From Actinomadura sp. J1-007 (lineage in GTDB: Bacteria > Actinomycetota > Actinomycetes > Streptosporangiales > Streptosporangiaceae), in contig NZ_WING01000001.1 of NCBI RefSeq assembly GCF_009793335.1, forward strand, positions 4,216,001 through 4,280,000: 64,000 nucleotides of DNA, written 5' to 3'. The notes below the pieces were generated by a model, which made no database searches, had not been told where the DNA came from, and saw only the letters and a list, made by a program, of their open reading frames with translations. Position 1 is the first letter of the stretch, and every line of letters begins with the position of its first letter. Of the stretch, positions 1 to 8,711 are shown piece by piece. The position numbers and the translations under genes were made by a program.

Positions 1-17
1 GCCCCGCACGGCGGGGC
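1..17. terminator. GC hairpin at window edge
   Basis: A 7-bp perfect stem (GCCCCGC / GCGGGGC) with a 3-base loop sits at the very start of the window. It is probably the terminator of a gene that ends before the window. Its direction cannot be told. Confidence 0.5.
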
Positions 18-122
18 TTCGATGTTGGGAACGTGCCGCCGGGGCCTGTGTTCACCCAGCGGCCGATGTGACTCAGCGTGCCGCAGCCCGGTTGAAAAGA
101 GAAATCGATCTATCCCATCGCG

Positions 123-143
123 TTGATAGGGCCGTCCTATCAA
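123..143. promoter_or_regulatory. 8-bp inverted repeat in the gene-free first 365 bases
   Basis: TTGATAGG and CCTATCAA are separated by five bases, in a relatively AT-rich patch of an otherwise gene-free stretch (18-365). It could be an operator or a short hairpin. I see no other gene or RNA in this stretch; the short ORFs there have no ribosome binding site or recognisable product. Confidence 0.35.
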
Positions 144-365
144 TCGCGGAGGACATCCGCGTGTCCAGGGACGATGCCGGAGCCCCGCCTCCCGTCACCC
201 GCCCGGCGATGACCAAGATCACAGCGAGGGCCGTCCCGACCGCAGACACGGAGTGTAGCCGCAAACCCCCAACCCCACCTAATCCCCTCCTCACCCGGGA
301 CGGGTCCCGAGGTGTGCGGGTTAGCGTGTCGGCGGCTCGGGGGCGGGACGAGGGGAGCGGCAGAC

Positions 366-914
366 ATGGACCGAGAACGACGTCGGGAACGGCGCGTGGT
401 GTGGCTCGTGCTCGCGCCGGTGCTGGTGCTGCCGCTTGCGGGGTGCGGCGATGACGAGCCGTCCTCCGGTGCTGGCCACTCGTCGGCGGCGAGCACGCCG
501 CCGCCGTCCGCGCCGTCCAGCGCGAGCGCGCCGCCCTCGAAGTCGGCGACCCCGGCGCCGGTCAAGGCGAAGGACGGCAAGCGGCTGGCGGCCTGTTCGG
601 ACGCCCGCTGCGAGGTTCAGGTCAAGGCGGGCGAGACCATCCGGTTCACGGGACGCGCTGCGCGCAAGGCTGGTTTCGAGGACTTGAAGGTGAAGTCCGT
701 CCGGCCGGACAAGCTCGTCTACACGATGGCGTCCGGCGCGGCCACATTCACCCAGCCGGGGCCGCCTGACTCCGTCAACGTCAACGGCATCTCGCTGACC
801 TTCGTCCGCGCCGAGGCCGGACGCGCGACCATTCGCATCGGCAAGCCGGTGCCCGGCGCGACGCAGTTGAGGGTCGGAGGCGGCGGCATGTCGGTCACCA
901 CCCCCGGCGGCTGA
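366..914 (+). CDS. Putative lipoprotein with Ser/Ala/Pro linker
   Basis: 182 aa. The start at 366 is chosen because a purine-rich ribosome site (GAGGGGAG) lies just before it; an upstream in-frame start lacks one. The N-terminus is strongly basic, followed by a hydrophobic stretch and a lipobox LAGC with Cys27, so the mature protein should be lipid-anchored outside the membrane. A low-complexity Ser/Ala/Pro linker (about residues 30-65) leads to a small domain with two close cysteines (ACSDARCEV) that may form a disulfide. No family is recognised; function unknown. It is monocistronic and convergent with the next gene. Confidence 0.75.
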   Translation: MDRERRRERRVVWLVLAPVLVLPLAGCGDDEPSSGAGHSSAASTPPPSAPSSASAPPSKSATPAPVKAKDGKRLAACSDARCEVQVKAGETIRFTGRAARKAGFEDLKVKSVRPDKLVYTMASGAATFTQPGPPDSVNVNGISLTFVRAEAGRATIRIGKPVPGATQLRVGGGGMSVTTPGG

Positions 915-939
915 ACCCCGGCCTTGCGAGCGGCGGAAG

Positions 940-1368
940 TCAGCAGGTGAGGACGGCGAACACGGTTTTGCCTCCGGACGGCTCGGGCCGTACGCCGCAC
1001 TCGCGCGACAAGGCTTCAACGATCGCGAGCCCCCTGCCCGCGACGTCTTCGAGGCCGGGTGTGCGTTGTTCGGGCGCTTCGGGGCTCGCGTCCCAGACCT
1101 CGACCGAGAGGTCGGACCCGTTCAGCGCGACGGACACCCGCACTTCCTGATGCGGCGTCGCGCGCACGGCATTGGTGAGCAGCTCCGACACGACGACCCC
1201 GACGTCCTCGACGGTCGGCCGGGGCACGCCCCAGCCGAGCGCCGCGCCCTCGCAGGCGCGCCTGGCCGCGCCGACGACCGACGGCGTCGCGAGATAGGAA
1301 CCGCTGAACTCTTTCCGCGGGATATTGATCACCGGATGACCGGCAGGCCGGTGCCGTACGGAGGTCAT
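940..1368 (-). CDS. ATP-binding protein, anti-sigma regulatory factor type (HATPase_c_2)
   Basis: 142 aa, close to the usual size of actinomycete RsbW/SpoIIAB-like stand-alone GHKL ATPases. The N-box is seen in VVVSELLTNAVRAT and the G1 region in VEVWDASPEAPEQR, followed by GRGLAIVEALS, matching the order of Bergerat-fold motifs. Such proteins bind ATP and regulate sigma factors or act as small kinases; the partner cannot be named here. It is transcribed divergently from the XRE-DUF397 genes, a very common neighbourhood in actinomycetes. Confidence 0.85.
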   Translation of the reverse strand: MTSVRHRPAGHPVINIPRKEFSGSYLATPSVVGAARRACEGAALGWGVPRPTVEDVGVVVSELLTNAVRATPHQEVRVSVALNGSDLSVEVWDASPEAPEQRTPGLEDVAGRGLAIVEALSRECGVRPEPSGGKTVFAVLTC

Positions 1369-1493
1369 GGATTTCTTCGCCTTCGTGGGATTCGGATTTG
1401 TCGCGGACCGCCTCCACAGCGTGACCGGTGAGATCTAAGGTGGGGAACGCCAAGCCCCGGTACTTCGCGACATACCAAGTGCGGAGGTCCCCT

Positions 1494-2324
1494 ATGCCCG
1501 CTTCTGTGCCGATCGATCCCCGGGCGAGCATGAAAGCTCAGCTCTCCTTCACATTGCGGATGATGCGCGAAATGAAAGGACTGAGCCAGGACCGGCTCGC
1601 CAAGGAGCTCTATACGACGCGCGAGACCATTGCCGCCTACGAGAGCGGCCGCAACCGCCCGGACGAGACGTTCTGCAAGATGCTCGACGAGTTCTTCGGC
1701 ACCGGGGAACTGTTCCAGGGCCTCTGGCACCATGCGCAGCGCGAGCACCTGAACGAGTGGTTCGAGGCGTACGTCGCCCACGAGAACGAGGCCACGGAAA
1801 TCCGAACCTTCCAACCGCTCTACATCCCCGGCCTCCTCCAGACCGAGGGGTACATGAGAGCCAACGCACTCCCGCACACGCGCGTTGAGGAAGGCATCGC
1901 CAGGCGCTTGGCTCGGCGGGAGGCTCTGGTTCGTGACAACGACCCACCTCATTTCTTCGCCGTTCTCGACCAGGCGGTCATAGTGCGTCCGGTCGGTGGC
2001 AGAGAAGTCATGAGAGAACAGCTTCAGTACTTGCTGGAGAGGAGCGAGCTACCGAGGGTGCATCTTCAGATCATCAAGTTCTCCCAGGGTTGGTATTACG
2101 GTCTGCACGGTCCGATCGTCGTGCTGAGCAAGGCCGACCGCAGCAGGGTCGGCTATGCCGAAGCTCAGTTCGGTGGCAGACTGATCCAAAACCCACCAGA
2201 GGTCATTAGGGCGGGCCTCAGGTTCGACGAGCTCAGGGGACGAGCCCTCTCGGAAAACGCCAGCCGGTCCTTGATCCGGCAGACGATGGAGGAGATGCGT
2301 GATGATCCAGTGGCGGAAGAGTAG
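1494..2324 (+). CDS. XRE-family regulator with DUF5753 (Scr1/antitoxin-like)
   Basis: 276 aa from the ATG at 1494, preceded by GGAGG at good spacing; the longer upstream frame lacks a ribosome site. The N-terminal helix-turn-helix (about residues 15-70, with LSQDRLAKELYTTRETIAAY) binds DNA. The remainder is the DUF5753 domain (PLYIPGLLQTEGYMRA near its start, then VLDQAVI and HLQIIKF). This family is nearly always followed by a DUF397 gene, as here: the DUF397 start overlaps this gene's end by 23 bases, implying translational coupling. Such pairs are described as toxin-antitoxin-like or developmental regulators; the exact role is unknown. Confidence 0.9.
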   Translation: MPASVPIDPRASMKAQLSFTLRMMREMKGLSQDRLAKELYTTRETIAAYESGRNRPDETFCKMLDEFFGTGELFQGLWHHAQREHLNEWFEAYVAHENEATEIRTFQPLYIPGLLQTEGYMRANALPHTRVEEGIARRLARREALVRDNDPPHFFAVLDQAVIVRPVGGREVMREQLQYLLERSELPRVHLQIIKFSQGWYYGLHGPIVVLSKADRSRVGYAEAQFGGRLIQNPPEVIRAGLRFDELRGRALSENASRSLIRQTMEEMRDDPVAEE

Positions 2325-2493
2325 TCACAGCCAGGGGCAGGGCGAAGGCGAGTGCGTCGAGGTTTCCGTCAACGTTGCCGGGTGCACGTTGGTACGTGAC
2401 TCCAAGGATGTTGAGGGGCCGCGCTTGATGCTGGGGCGGTCTGAGCTGGCCGGGCTGGTCGCGCGGGTCAAGGCGGGCGAGTTCGACCTGTAG
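2302..2493 (+). CDS. DUF397 domain protein, copy 1 (intact)
   Basis: 63 aa. GGAGGAG at 2288-2294 places the start at the ATG at 2302 (a GTG at 2299 is possible). The sequence shows the DUF397 signature: WRKSSHS, ECVEVS, VRDSKD, and a C-terminal LVARVKAGEFDL. DUF397 proteins are small partners of the preceding XRE/DUF5753 regulator. The gene overlaps that regulator and is followed directly by a strong hairpin terminator. A near-identical second copy lies downstream. Confidence 0.9.
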   Translation: MIQWRKSSHSQGQGEGECVEVSVNVAGCTLVRDSKDVEGPRLMLGRSELAGLVARVKAGEFDL

Positions 2494-2505
2494 GGCGGCA
2501 TAACC

Positions 2506-2540
2506 GGTGGGGGTGCGAACGGGTGGTTCGTACCCCCACC
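2506..2540 (+). terminator. 15-bp hairpin terminator after DUF397 copy 1
   Basis: The arms 2506-2520 and 2526-2540 pair over 15 bases with a single G-U, around a 5-base loop. No U-tract follows, as is common in actinomycetes. Confidence 0.8.
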
Positions 2541-2563
2541 GTCCCCGATCGGATGGAGGCTTG

Positions 2564-2754
2564 ATGATCCAGTGGCGTAAGAGCAGTCACAGCCAAGGCC
2601 AAGGCCAGGGGGAGTGCGTCGAGGTTTCCGTCAACGTTGCCGGGTGCACGTTGGTGCGTGATTCCACGGATGTTGAGGGCCGAGGTTGGTGTTGGGGCGG
2701 TCTGAGCTGGCCGGGCTGGTCGCGAGGGTCAAGGCGGGCGAACTCGACCTGTAG
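2564..2754 (+). pseudogene. DUF397 domain protein, copy 2 (frameshifted)
   Basis: The first 45 or so codons match copy 1 almost exactly (IQWRKSSHSQGQGQGECVEVS). At 2677-2679 the run GGGG of copy 1 is GGG here, and the frame then reads GRGWCWGGLSWPG instead of the DUF397 C-terminus. In the shifted frame the expected ending (LAGLVARVKAGELDL) is fully preserved up to the stop at 2754. This is therefore a recent tandem duplicate with a one-base deletion, or a sequencing error. Left as given, the open frame runs on into the oxyR-like gene region. Confidence 0.8.
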
Positions 2755-2766
2755 GCGGGTTGGTCG

Positions 2767-2799
2767 ATGGGGGCACGGACGTGGGGTTCGTGCCCCCAT
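2767..2799 (+). terminator. Hairpin terminator after DUF397 copy 2
   Basis: An 11-bp perfect stem, extendable to 14 bp with a G-U pair, with loop GTGGG. It resembles the terminator of copy 1 in position and build, so the duplicated unit seems to include gene plus terminator. The first in-frame ATG of the following LysR frame lies inside this hairpin. Confidence 0.75.
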
Positions 2800-2901
2800 T
2801 GGTGTCTTCTCGGTTGTACGGAGGAGGCCAGCAGGGGGGCTGAGCTGGGGTGGGGTAGTTTTTGGGGTGGTGATCGGGGGGTTGGGATCGGTAGGCCGAC
2901 G

Positions 2902-3792
2902 GTGGCTCAGCTTCGGGCGTTCATGGCGCTGGCGGAGCATCTGCACTTCCGGGACGCGGCGGCGGCGTTGCGGATGAGCCAGCCCGCGCTGTCCGGGGCC
3001 GTCGCGGCGCTGGAGGAGACGCTCGGCACCCAGCTCGTGGAGCGGACGACGCGCAGGGTGCTGCTCACGCCCGCGGGGGAACGGGTCGCGCGGCGGGCCG
3101 AGCGGGTGCTCGCGGAGCTGGACCGGCTCGTGGAGGACGTGCGGGCCGTGCGGGGGACGCTGGTCGGGCCGCTGCGGGTCGGGGTCATTCCGACCGTCGC
3201 GCCGTACCTGCTGCCGGTCGTTCTGCCGAGGTTGGCGCGGGAGTATCCCGAGCTGGAGCTGTCGGTGCACGAGGAGCAGACCGACCACATCGTCGCCGAG
3301 CTGCTCGCCGGGCGGCTGGACGTCGTGCTGCTCGCGCTGCCCACTCCGGCGGCGGGCGTGACGGAGCTGGTGCTGTACGACGAGGAGTTCGTGCTCGTCG
3401 CGCCGGAGGGGCACGACGTAGCGGACGGGCCGATCGCGCGGGAGGCGCTCAACGAGCTGGACGTCATCCTGCTCAACGAGGGGCACTGCCTGCGCGACCA
3501 GGCGCTCGACGTGTGCCGCGAGGTCGGGGCGCGTGCCGCCGCGGCCACGTACGCGACGAGCCTGGCGACGCTGGTGCAGCTCGTGTCGGGCGGGCTCGGG
3601 GTGACGCTCGTTCCGGAGACGGCGCTTCCGGTGGAGACGCGCCGCGCGCCGAACCTCCAGCTCAGGCGGTTCGCCGAGCCGGCGCCGTACCGGCGGATCG
3701 GGCTCGGCTACCGTTCCACCTCGCCGCGCGCCGCCGAGTTCGAGGCGCTCGCCGAGGGGATCCGCGCGGCGGTCGCGGAGGCCCGCGGCTGA
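2902..3792 (+). CDS. oxyR: OxyR-type LysR regulator
   Basis: About 296 aa from the GTG at 2902. The winged HTH (FRDAAAALRMSQPALSGAVAAL) starts only a few residues in. The upstream in-frame ATG at 2767 is rejected because it sits inside a terminator hairpin; the true start remains uncertain. The segment GHCLRDQALDVC matches the redox-active two-cysteine loop of OxyR, which forms a disulfide on contact with hydrogen peroxide and switches on catalase and alkyl hydroperoxide reductase genes. No ahpC or katA is adjacent, so its targets are elsewhere or it acts as an OxyR-like sensor. A G-rich tract precedes it. Confidence 0.85.
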   Translation: MAQLRAFMALAEHLHFRDAAAALRMSQPALSGAVAALEETLGTQLVERTTRRVLLTPAGERVARRAERVLAELDRLVEDVRAVRGTLVGPLRVGVIPTVAPYLLPVVLPRLAREYPELELSVHEEQTDHIVAELLAGRLDVVLLALPTPAAGVTELVLYDEEFVLVAPEGHDVADGPIAREALNELDVILLNEGHCLRDQALDVCREVGARAAAATYATSLATLVQLVSGGLGVTLVPETALPVETRRAPNLQLRRFAEPAPYRRIGLGYRSTSPRAAEFEALAEGIRAAVAEARG

Positions 3793-3815
3793 GCCGCGCG
3801 AGGCGGCCAGAGGAC

Positions 3816-3888
3816 GGTCAAGTCTGGGTCAGGTGACGGGCCCGGGATGGCGATGCGCGGACGCTCCAGGGGCCGGTGTCGCCATGCT
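3816..3888 (+). promoter_or_regulatory. Conserved 73-nt leader, copy A
   Basis: This segment aligns without gaps to 9469-9541, which lies at a similar distance before the paralogous gene at 9579. By my count 51 of 73 positions are identical, with best-kept blocks GGTCAAG, GGTCAGG, ATGCGCG and GTCGCCATGCT. It likely carries a shared promoter or regulatory site for the two giant glycosyltransferase genes. Confidence 0.55.
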
Positions 3889-3931
3889 CGTCGTACGCGT
3901 TCTTCCCGCCCGACCGATTGGGAGGCCGGTC

Positions 3932-6900
3932 TTGCCCCCGAAGCTCAGCGTCGTCGTGCTCGGCGACGCGCCGCGCCTGGACGAGTGCCTCGGGTCGCTG
4001 GCCGCGCAGACCCTGCGGGAGCTGGAGGTGGTCGTGGTCGGGTCGTCCGCGGCCGGGGCGTGGTGCGAGCGGGACGGGCGGTTCCGGACGGCCGAACGGT
4101 GGGAGACGGCCGCGACGGGCGAGTACGTGGCGTTCGCCCGGCCGGACGGGCGGGTGCCCGCGCACGCGTACGAGGAGCTGGTCGGGTCGCTGGAACGGAC
4201 CGGCGCCGACGTCGCGTGCGGCGCCGTCCAGGGGGTGCGGCCGGGCGCCGGACCGCGGCTTCTGTACGACCGGACGCCTTGGAACAAGGTGTTCCGCCGC
4301 GCGTTCTGGGACCGCGCGGGGCTCGGTTTCGAGGACGGTCCGTGGGCGCTGTCGGCCAAGGCGTACGCGCTGGCGAAGTCGGTGGACGTCTTGCCGGACG
4401 CCGTCTGCGAGCCGGTGGAGGACGGCGACCTCGCGGGGCGGCTGATCGAGGCGGGCGCGGTCCGGGCGGTCGTGGCCGAGCACGCGCCGGGGCTGCTCGC
4501 CGCGTTCGACGAACGGGTGCTGGTGGACGAGCTGCGCGCGCTGCTGGACGCGCTGCCGTGCGTGGGGCAGCGCGAGCGGGATGACCTGGTCGGGGTCGGC
4601 GCGGCGCTCGCCGCCGGGCTCGGCCCGCGCGTCCTGAACGGACTGCCCGCGATCGAACGGCTCCCGCTGCACCTGCTCAAAGTGGAGATGGTGCCGGAGC
4701 TGCTGGAGGTGCTGCGCTTCGTCCGCGAGGGCGGGCCTGGGCGGACGCAGGTGGTGCGGCGGGGGCTGCGTCCACGCTGGTACGCGCCTTATCCGTTCTT
4801 CGGCGACCGGCGGGTTCCCGCGCACGTGTACGACGTGACCGACGAGCTGGTACCCGTCGCGGCGGTCGATCGCGCGCGGTGGGTGGACGGGCGGCTGCGG
4901 ATCGAGGGCCACGCCTACATCCGGCACCTCGACGCGTCCGCCGAGGACGCCTCCCGGATCCGGCTCTGGCTCGTCGCGGGCAACCGGCGCGGGCTGCTCC
5001 GCGTCCCGGTCCGGCGGACGCGGCGGCCGGACGTGACCGCGGATTCCGGGCAGTCGGCGGTGTCGTACGACTGCTCCGGGTTCGTCGCCGACATCGACCC
5101 GGCGGCGCTGCGGATCTTCGGGCGGTGGCGGACGGTCGACTGGATCCCGTGCGTGGAGGTGTGGGCGCGCGGTGTGCGGCGGCGGCGCACGCTCGCCCAG
5201 CCCGCGCTGACCGCGCAGCGTTGGCCCGAGCCGCACGAGTGCGCGCCGGACGTGCTCGTGGGCGGCGTGGCGTCCAAACGCCGGTACGTGATCCAGGTGC
5301 GGCGGGTGGACGCGGTGGTGACGTCGTGCCGCCGGGCGGGCGGCGTGCTGGAGATCAGCGGCTGGACCCGCGCGGGCCTCGCCGCCGGCACCGCCGTCAC
5401 CGCCACCCGCACGGGCGCGGGCGGAGCCCCGGCGACGGAGATCGTCACCGGGCCCGTGGAGGCCGGTCCCGTGACGGCCTCGGCGTCCGGCGGGCGCGGC
5501 ACGCCGTTCACCGCGCGGCTGCCGATCGTGGAGCTCGGCACGCCGGGCGAGTGGCGGATCGCGCTGTCCGGCGCGGGCCGCCCCCTGCTGGACGGGGCGG
5601 TCGGCGGGGCGTCCTGGCCCGCGCCCGGCGGCCACGAGGAGCTGGAGCCCGCCCGGACCCGGCGCGGCGACTTCAAGATCGTCGTACGGGAGCGCGGGCC
5701 GGTGGTCGCCCGGGTCGGCTGGTCGGCGGCGGGCGGCGTGCTGATCATCGCGGGCTCGTACCGGGGCGCGGCGCGGGGGGCGGCGGGCCGTCCGGACGCG
5801 ATGATCCTGCGCCATCGCGGGACGGGCGAGGAGCGGCGCGTCCCGCTCGCGTGGGACGGCGACCGGTTCAGCGCGTCGTTCGCCCCGTCCCGGATGCCCG
5901 CGCTCGGCCTCGCCCGGCCGCTCGGCTCCGGCCGCTGGGACCTGCTCGCGCCCGAGGCGGGGCCCACCGGCCGGTCCCCCGGGACGGCCGGCGCGACCGC
6001 GCGGGGGCGGGGCCGCTGGACGCCGGTCCCGATGCGCCGCGACGTCCTGCCCACGCTGCCCGAACGGTGCGAGTCGGGCTTCCACCGCGTCAGCGTCGTC
6101 GCGCGCCGTTCCGACCTCCTCCAGCTCCTCGTGGAGCCCGCGCTCGCCGACGACGAACGGGGCCCGTACGCGCAGGAGCGGCTGCGGTCCGGGCACTACC
6201 GCCGCCAGCTCGCCCGGCCCGTGCGCGACCTCGCCGTGTTCGAGGCGTACGGGGGCCACCAGTACTCGTGCAACCCGCGCGGCGTCTACGACGAGCTGCG
6301 GCGGCGCGGCACCGACCTGGACTGCGTGTGGGTCACCGAGGACGGCGCGTTCGGCGACCCGGCGGGCGCGCGGACCGTCCTCGCGGGCGGGCGCGAGCAC
6401 TACGAGGCGCTCGCCCGCGCGCGGTACGTGTTCGGCAACGGGCCGCAGCGGCCGTGGTTCGCCGGGCGCGAGGGCAGACGTACGTCCAGTGCTGGCACGG
6501 CACGCCGCTGAAGAGGACGCCGTGCTGCGACGCCGCGCACGACGTCCCGCACTGGGACCTGCTGCTCGCGCAGAACGCGTTCTCCACGCCGATCCTCCGC
6601 GAGGCGTTCGGCTACGACGGCCCGGTCCTGGAGAGCGGCCACCCCCGCAACGACATCCTGAACAGCCCGCACCGCGACCAGATCGCCGCCGCCGTCCGGA
6701 GGCGGCTCGGCGTCCCGGACGGCACGCGCGTCGTCCTGTACGCGCCCGCCCGCCGCGGCCACGGCGGGCGGGGGGCCGGGGCGGGGCGCGACCGGGGCGG
6801 CGCGCACCCGCCCGAGCGGCTGGCGGCGCGGTTCGACGCGGCGCTCGGCGGCGACCACGTGCTGCTGCTGCGCGGCCACCACCGCACGGCGAACGACCCG

Positions 6901-7344
6901 AGCGGCCGGGGCGCGCCGCTCGCGCCGTTCCCGCCGCTCCGGTCCGGTCCCGCGTGCGGCGGCCACGGCGTCGTCGACGTGTCGGCCTACCCCGACATCG
7001 CCGAGCTGTACCTGGTCACCGACGTGCTCGTCACGGACTACTCCTCGGCCATGTTCGACTTCGCCGTCACGGGCCGTCCGATCGTGCTGCTCGTCCACGA
7101 CCTGGAGGCGTACCGCGAGCGTGCGGGCGGGTTCCACCTCGATCTGGAGGCGGAGGCGCCGGGGCCGGTGCTGCGCGCCGCCGACGACGTCCTCGACGCG
7201 CTCCGCGACCACGGGACGCTCCCCGGCGGGCGCTCGGAGGCGTACGCCGCGTTCGCCGCCAGGTACTGCGCCCGCGACGACGGCCGCGCCGCCGCCCGCG
7301 TGCTCGACCACGTCATGGCGACCGCCACCGCCGCCCTCCGCTGA
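3932..7344 (+). CDS. Fused GT2-like / CDP-glycerol glycerophosphotransferase, frame broken once
   Basis: About 1137 aa if one base is restored near 6472-6474 (GAGGGCAGACG, where GAGGGGCAGACG keeps the frame and gives EGQTYVQCWHGT). The start is the TTG at 3932, with GGAGG just before it. The N-terminal domain is GT2-like but degenerate: residues 36-43 read VGSSAAGA instead of VDDGSSDG, and 68-73 read FARPDG instead of FVDSDD. A long middle region follows. The C-terminal domain is a TagF/Glyphos_transf type, with WHGTPLKR near residue 855, GHPRNDIL, and VTDYSSAMFDFAVTG near 1034. That domain adds glycerol phosphate from CDP-glycerol to cell-wall polymers. It is a paralogue of the gene at 9579. 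Confidence 0.8.
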
Positions 7345-7531
7345 CCGCGCCGCTCGGCGGCGTCGGTCACCGCGGGTGTCTGGAGATCGGCGGGGGTGTG
7401 CACCTACGATCTCCGGAGCCATCGCGGCGACGGGCGCTCCCCCCGGCCCGGATGGACGGCCGGGTGCCCGCGACCGGATGAGCGACCGGATCCGATCCCA
7501 CGTACCCGACGTACGGAAAGCGAGAGCGCCT

Positions 7532-8461
7532 ATGACAGAACAAGGCCCAGCCCCGACGACCATCGACGAGGTGCCGGGCTGGTTTCCGCGGGTCGACCAG
7601 CGGCTGTTCGGCTGGCTCCTGGACCGCCAGGAGGAGCTGGACGTCCGCGGCGACCTGCTGGAGATGGGCTGCTACCTGGGCAAGAGCGCGGTCCTGATCG
7701 GCCGGTACCTGCGCGGGGACGAGACGTTCACGGTCTGCGACCTGTTCGACTCGCCCGCGCCGGACGGCGCCAACCAGGCCGAGATGTCCACGTCCTACGG
7801 CAACCTGACCCGCGCCGCGTTCGAACGCAACTACCGGGCGTTCCACGAACGGCTGCCGACGATCGTCCAGGCGCCGACGTCGGAGGTCCCGGCGCGCGTC
7901 GAGAACGGGTCGTGCCGCTTCGTGCACATCGACGCGTCCCACCTCTACGAGCACGTCGTCGGCGACATCTCCGCCGCCCGCGCCGCGCTCCGCGAGGACG
8001 GCGTCGTCGTGTGCGACGACTACCGTTCCGAGCACACGCCCGGAGTGGCCGCCGCCGTCTGGGCGGCCGTCGAGAGCGGCGAGCTGCGCCCGATCTGCGT
8101 CACCACGCAGAAGCTGTACGGGACGTGGGCCGACCCCGCCCCGTTCCAGGAGGCGCTGCTGGAGTGGCTCGCGGAGACGGGCGACACCTGGCACGAGGTC
8201 CAGCGGGTCGCCGGGGCCCGGCTGATCCGGGTCAAGCACACGGGCAAGGTCGGCAGGCAGGCCCCCGCCAACCAGCGCGAGGAGTTGCGCCGCGCCAAGG
8301 AGAGCCTGACCCGGTACGAGGCGGAGGTGGCGCTGCTGCGCCGCCGCCTGAAGGCCCGCGACCGGCGGATCAAGTCGCTCAAGGAGTCGGCGAGCTTCCG
8401 CGTCGGGCGGGCCATCACGGCCCCGCCGCGCGTGATCCTCCGGAGCCGCCGCGACTCCTGA
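7532..8461 (+). CDS. Class I SAM methyltransferase (Methyltransf_24-like) with coiled-coil tail
   Basis: 309 aa. The SAM-binding loop is LLEMGCYLGKSAVLI (residues 42-56), and an acidic VHIDASHLYEHVVGDI follows, as in class I methyltransferases that act on sugars or small acceptors. The last 60 residues are highly charged and Arg/Lys-rich with heptad-like spacing (RRAKESLTRYEAEVALLRRRLKARDRR), suggesting a coiled coil that could bind the membrane surface or a partner. It lies between the two giant glycosyltransferases on the same strand, so a role in modifying the cell-wall glycopolymer is inferred. A strong terminator follows. Confidence 0.8.
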   Translation: MTEQGPAPTTIDEVPGWFPRVDQRLFGWLLDRQEELDVRGDLLEMGCYLGKSAVLIGRYLRGDETFTVCDLFDSPAPDGANQAEMSTSYGNLTRAAFERNYRAFHERLPTIVQAPTSEVPARVENGSCRFVHIDASHLYEHVVGDISAARAALREDGVVVCDDYRSEHTPGVAAAVWAAVESGELRPICVTTQKLYGTWADPAPFQEALLEWLAETGDTWHEVQRVAGARLIRVKHTGKVGRQAPANQREELRRAKESLTRYEAEVALLRRRLKARDRRIKSLKESASFRVGRAITAPPRVILRSRRDS

Positions 8462-8568
8462 CGTCCGCGACCGCCGACCCTCCGCGAGCCCCGTTCCCGC
8501 GGCTCGGGCGCACGGTGCCAGTCCCGCAACCGGTATCGCGCACCCCTGGAGCTCGGCCCGCGGAACCC

Positions 8569-8597
8569 GGACCCCGCGCCACCCAGGCGCGGGGTCC
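8569..8597 (+). terminator. 12-bp hairpin terminator
   Basis: Perfect arms GGACCCCGCGCC (8569-8580) and GGCGCGGGGTCC (8586-8597) with a 5-base loop lie about 110 bases after the methyltransferase stop. The rest of the 8462-8711 gap shows no gene. Confidence 0.8.
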
Positions 8598-8711
8598 TTC
8601 GCGTTCCCGGACGCCCGCACGGCGCGGCGCGGGCGCGTGCTGTCCCCGCAACCGGCGTACAAAATCATGGTCTAGCCGGTCCGGCGCTGCGGCGGGCCCG
8701 GCGGACGGCGG

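Noticed and set aside
6472..6474. Programmed frameshift in the first giant transferase
   Set aside because: No slippery heptamer or downstream pseudoknot is evident, and similar breaks occur in unrelated genes, so an indel is simpler.
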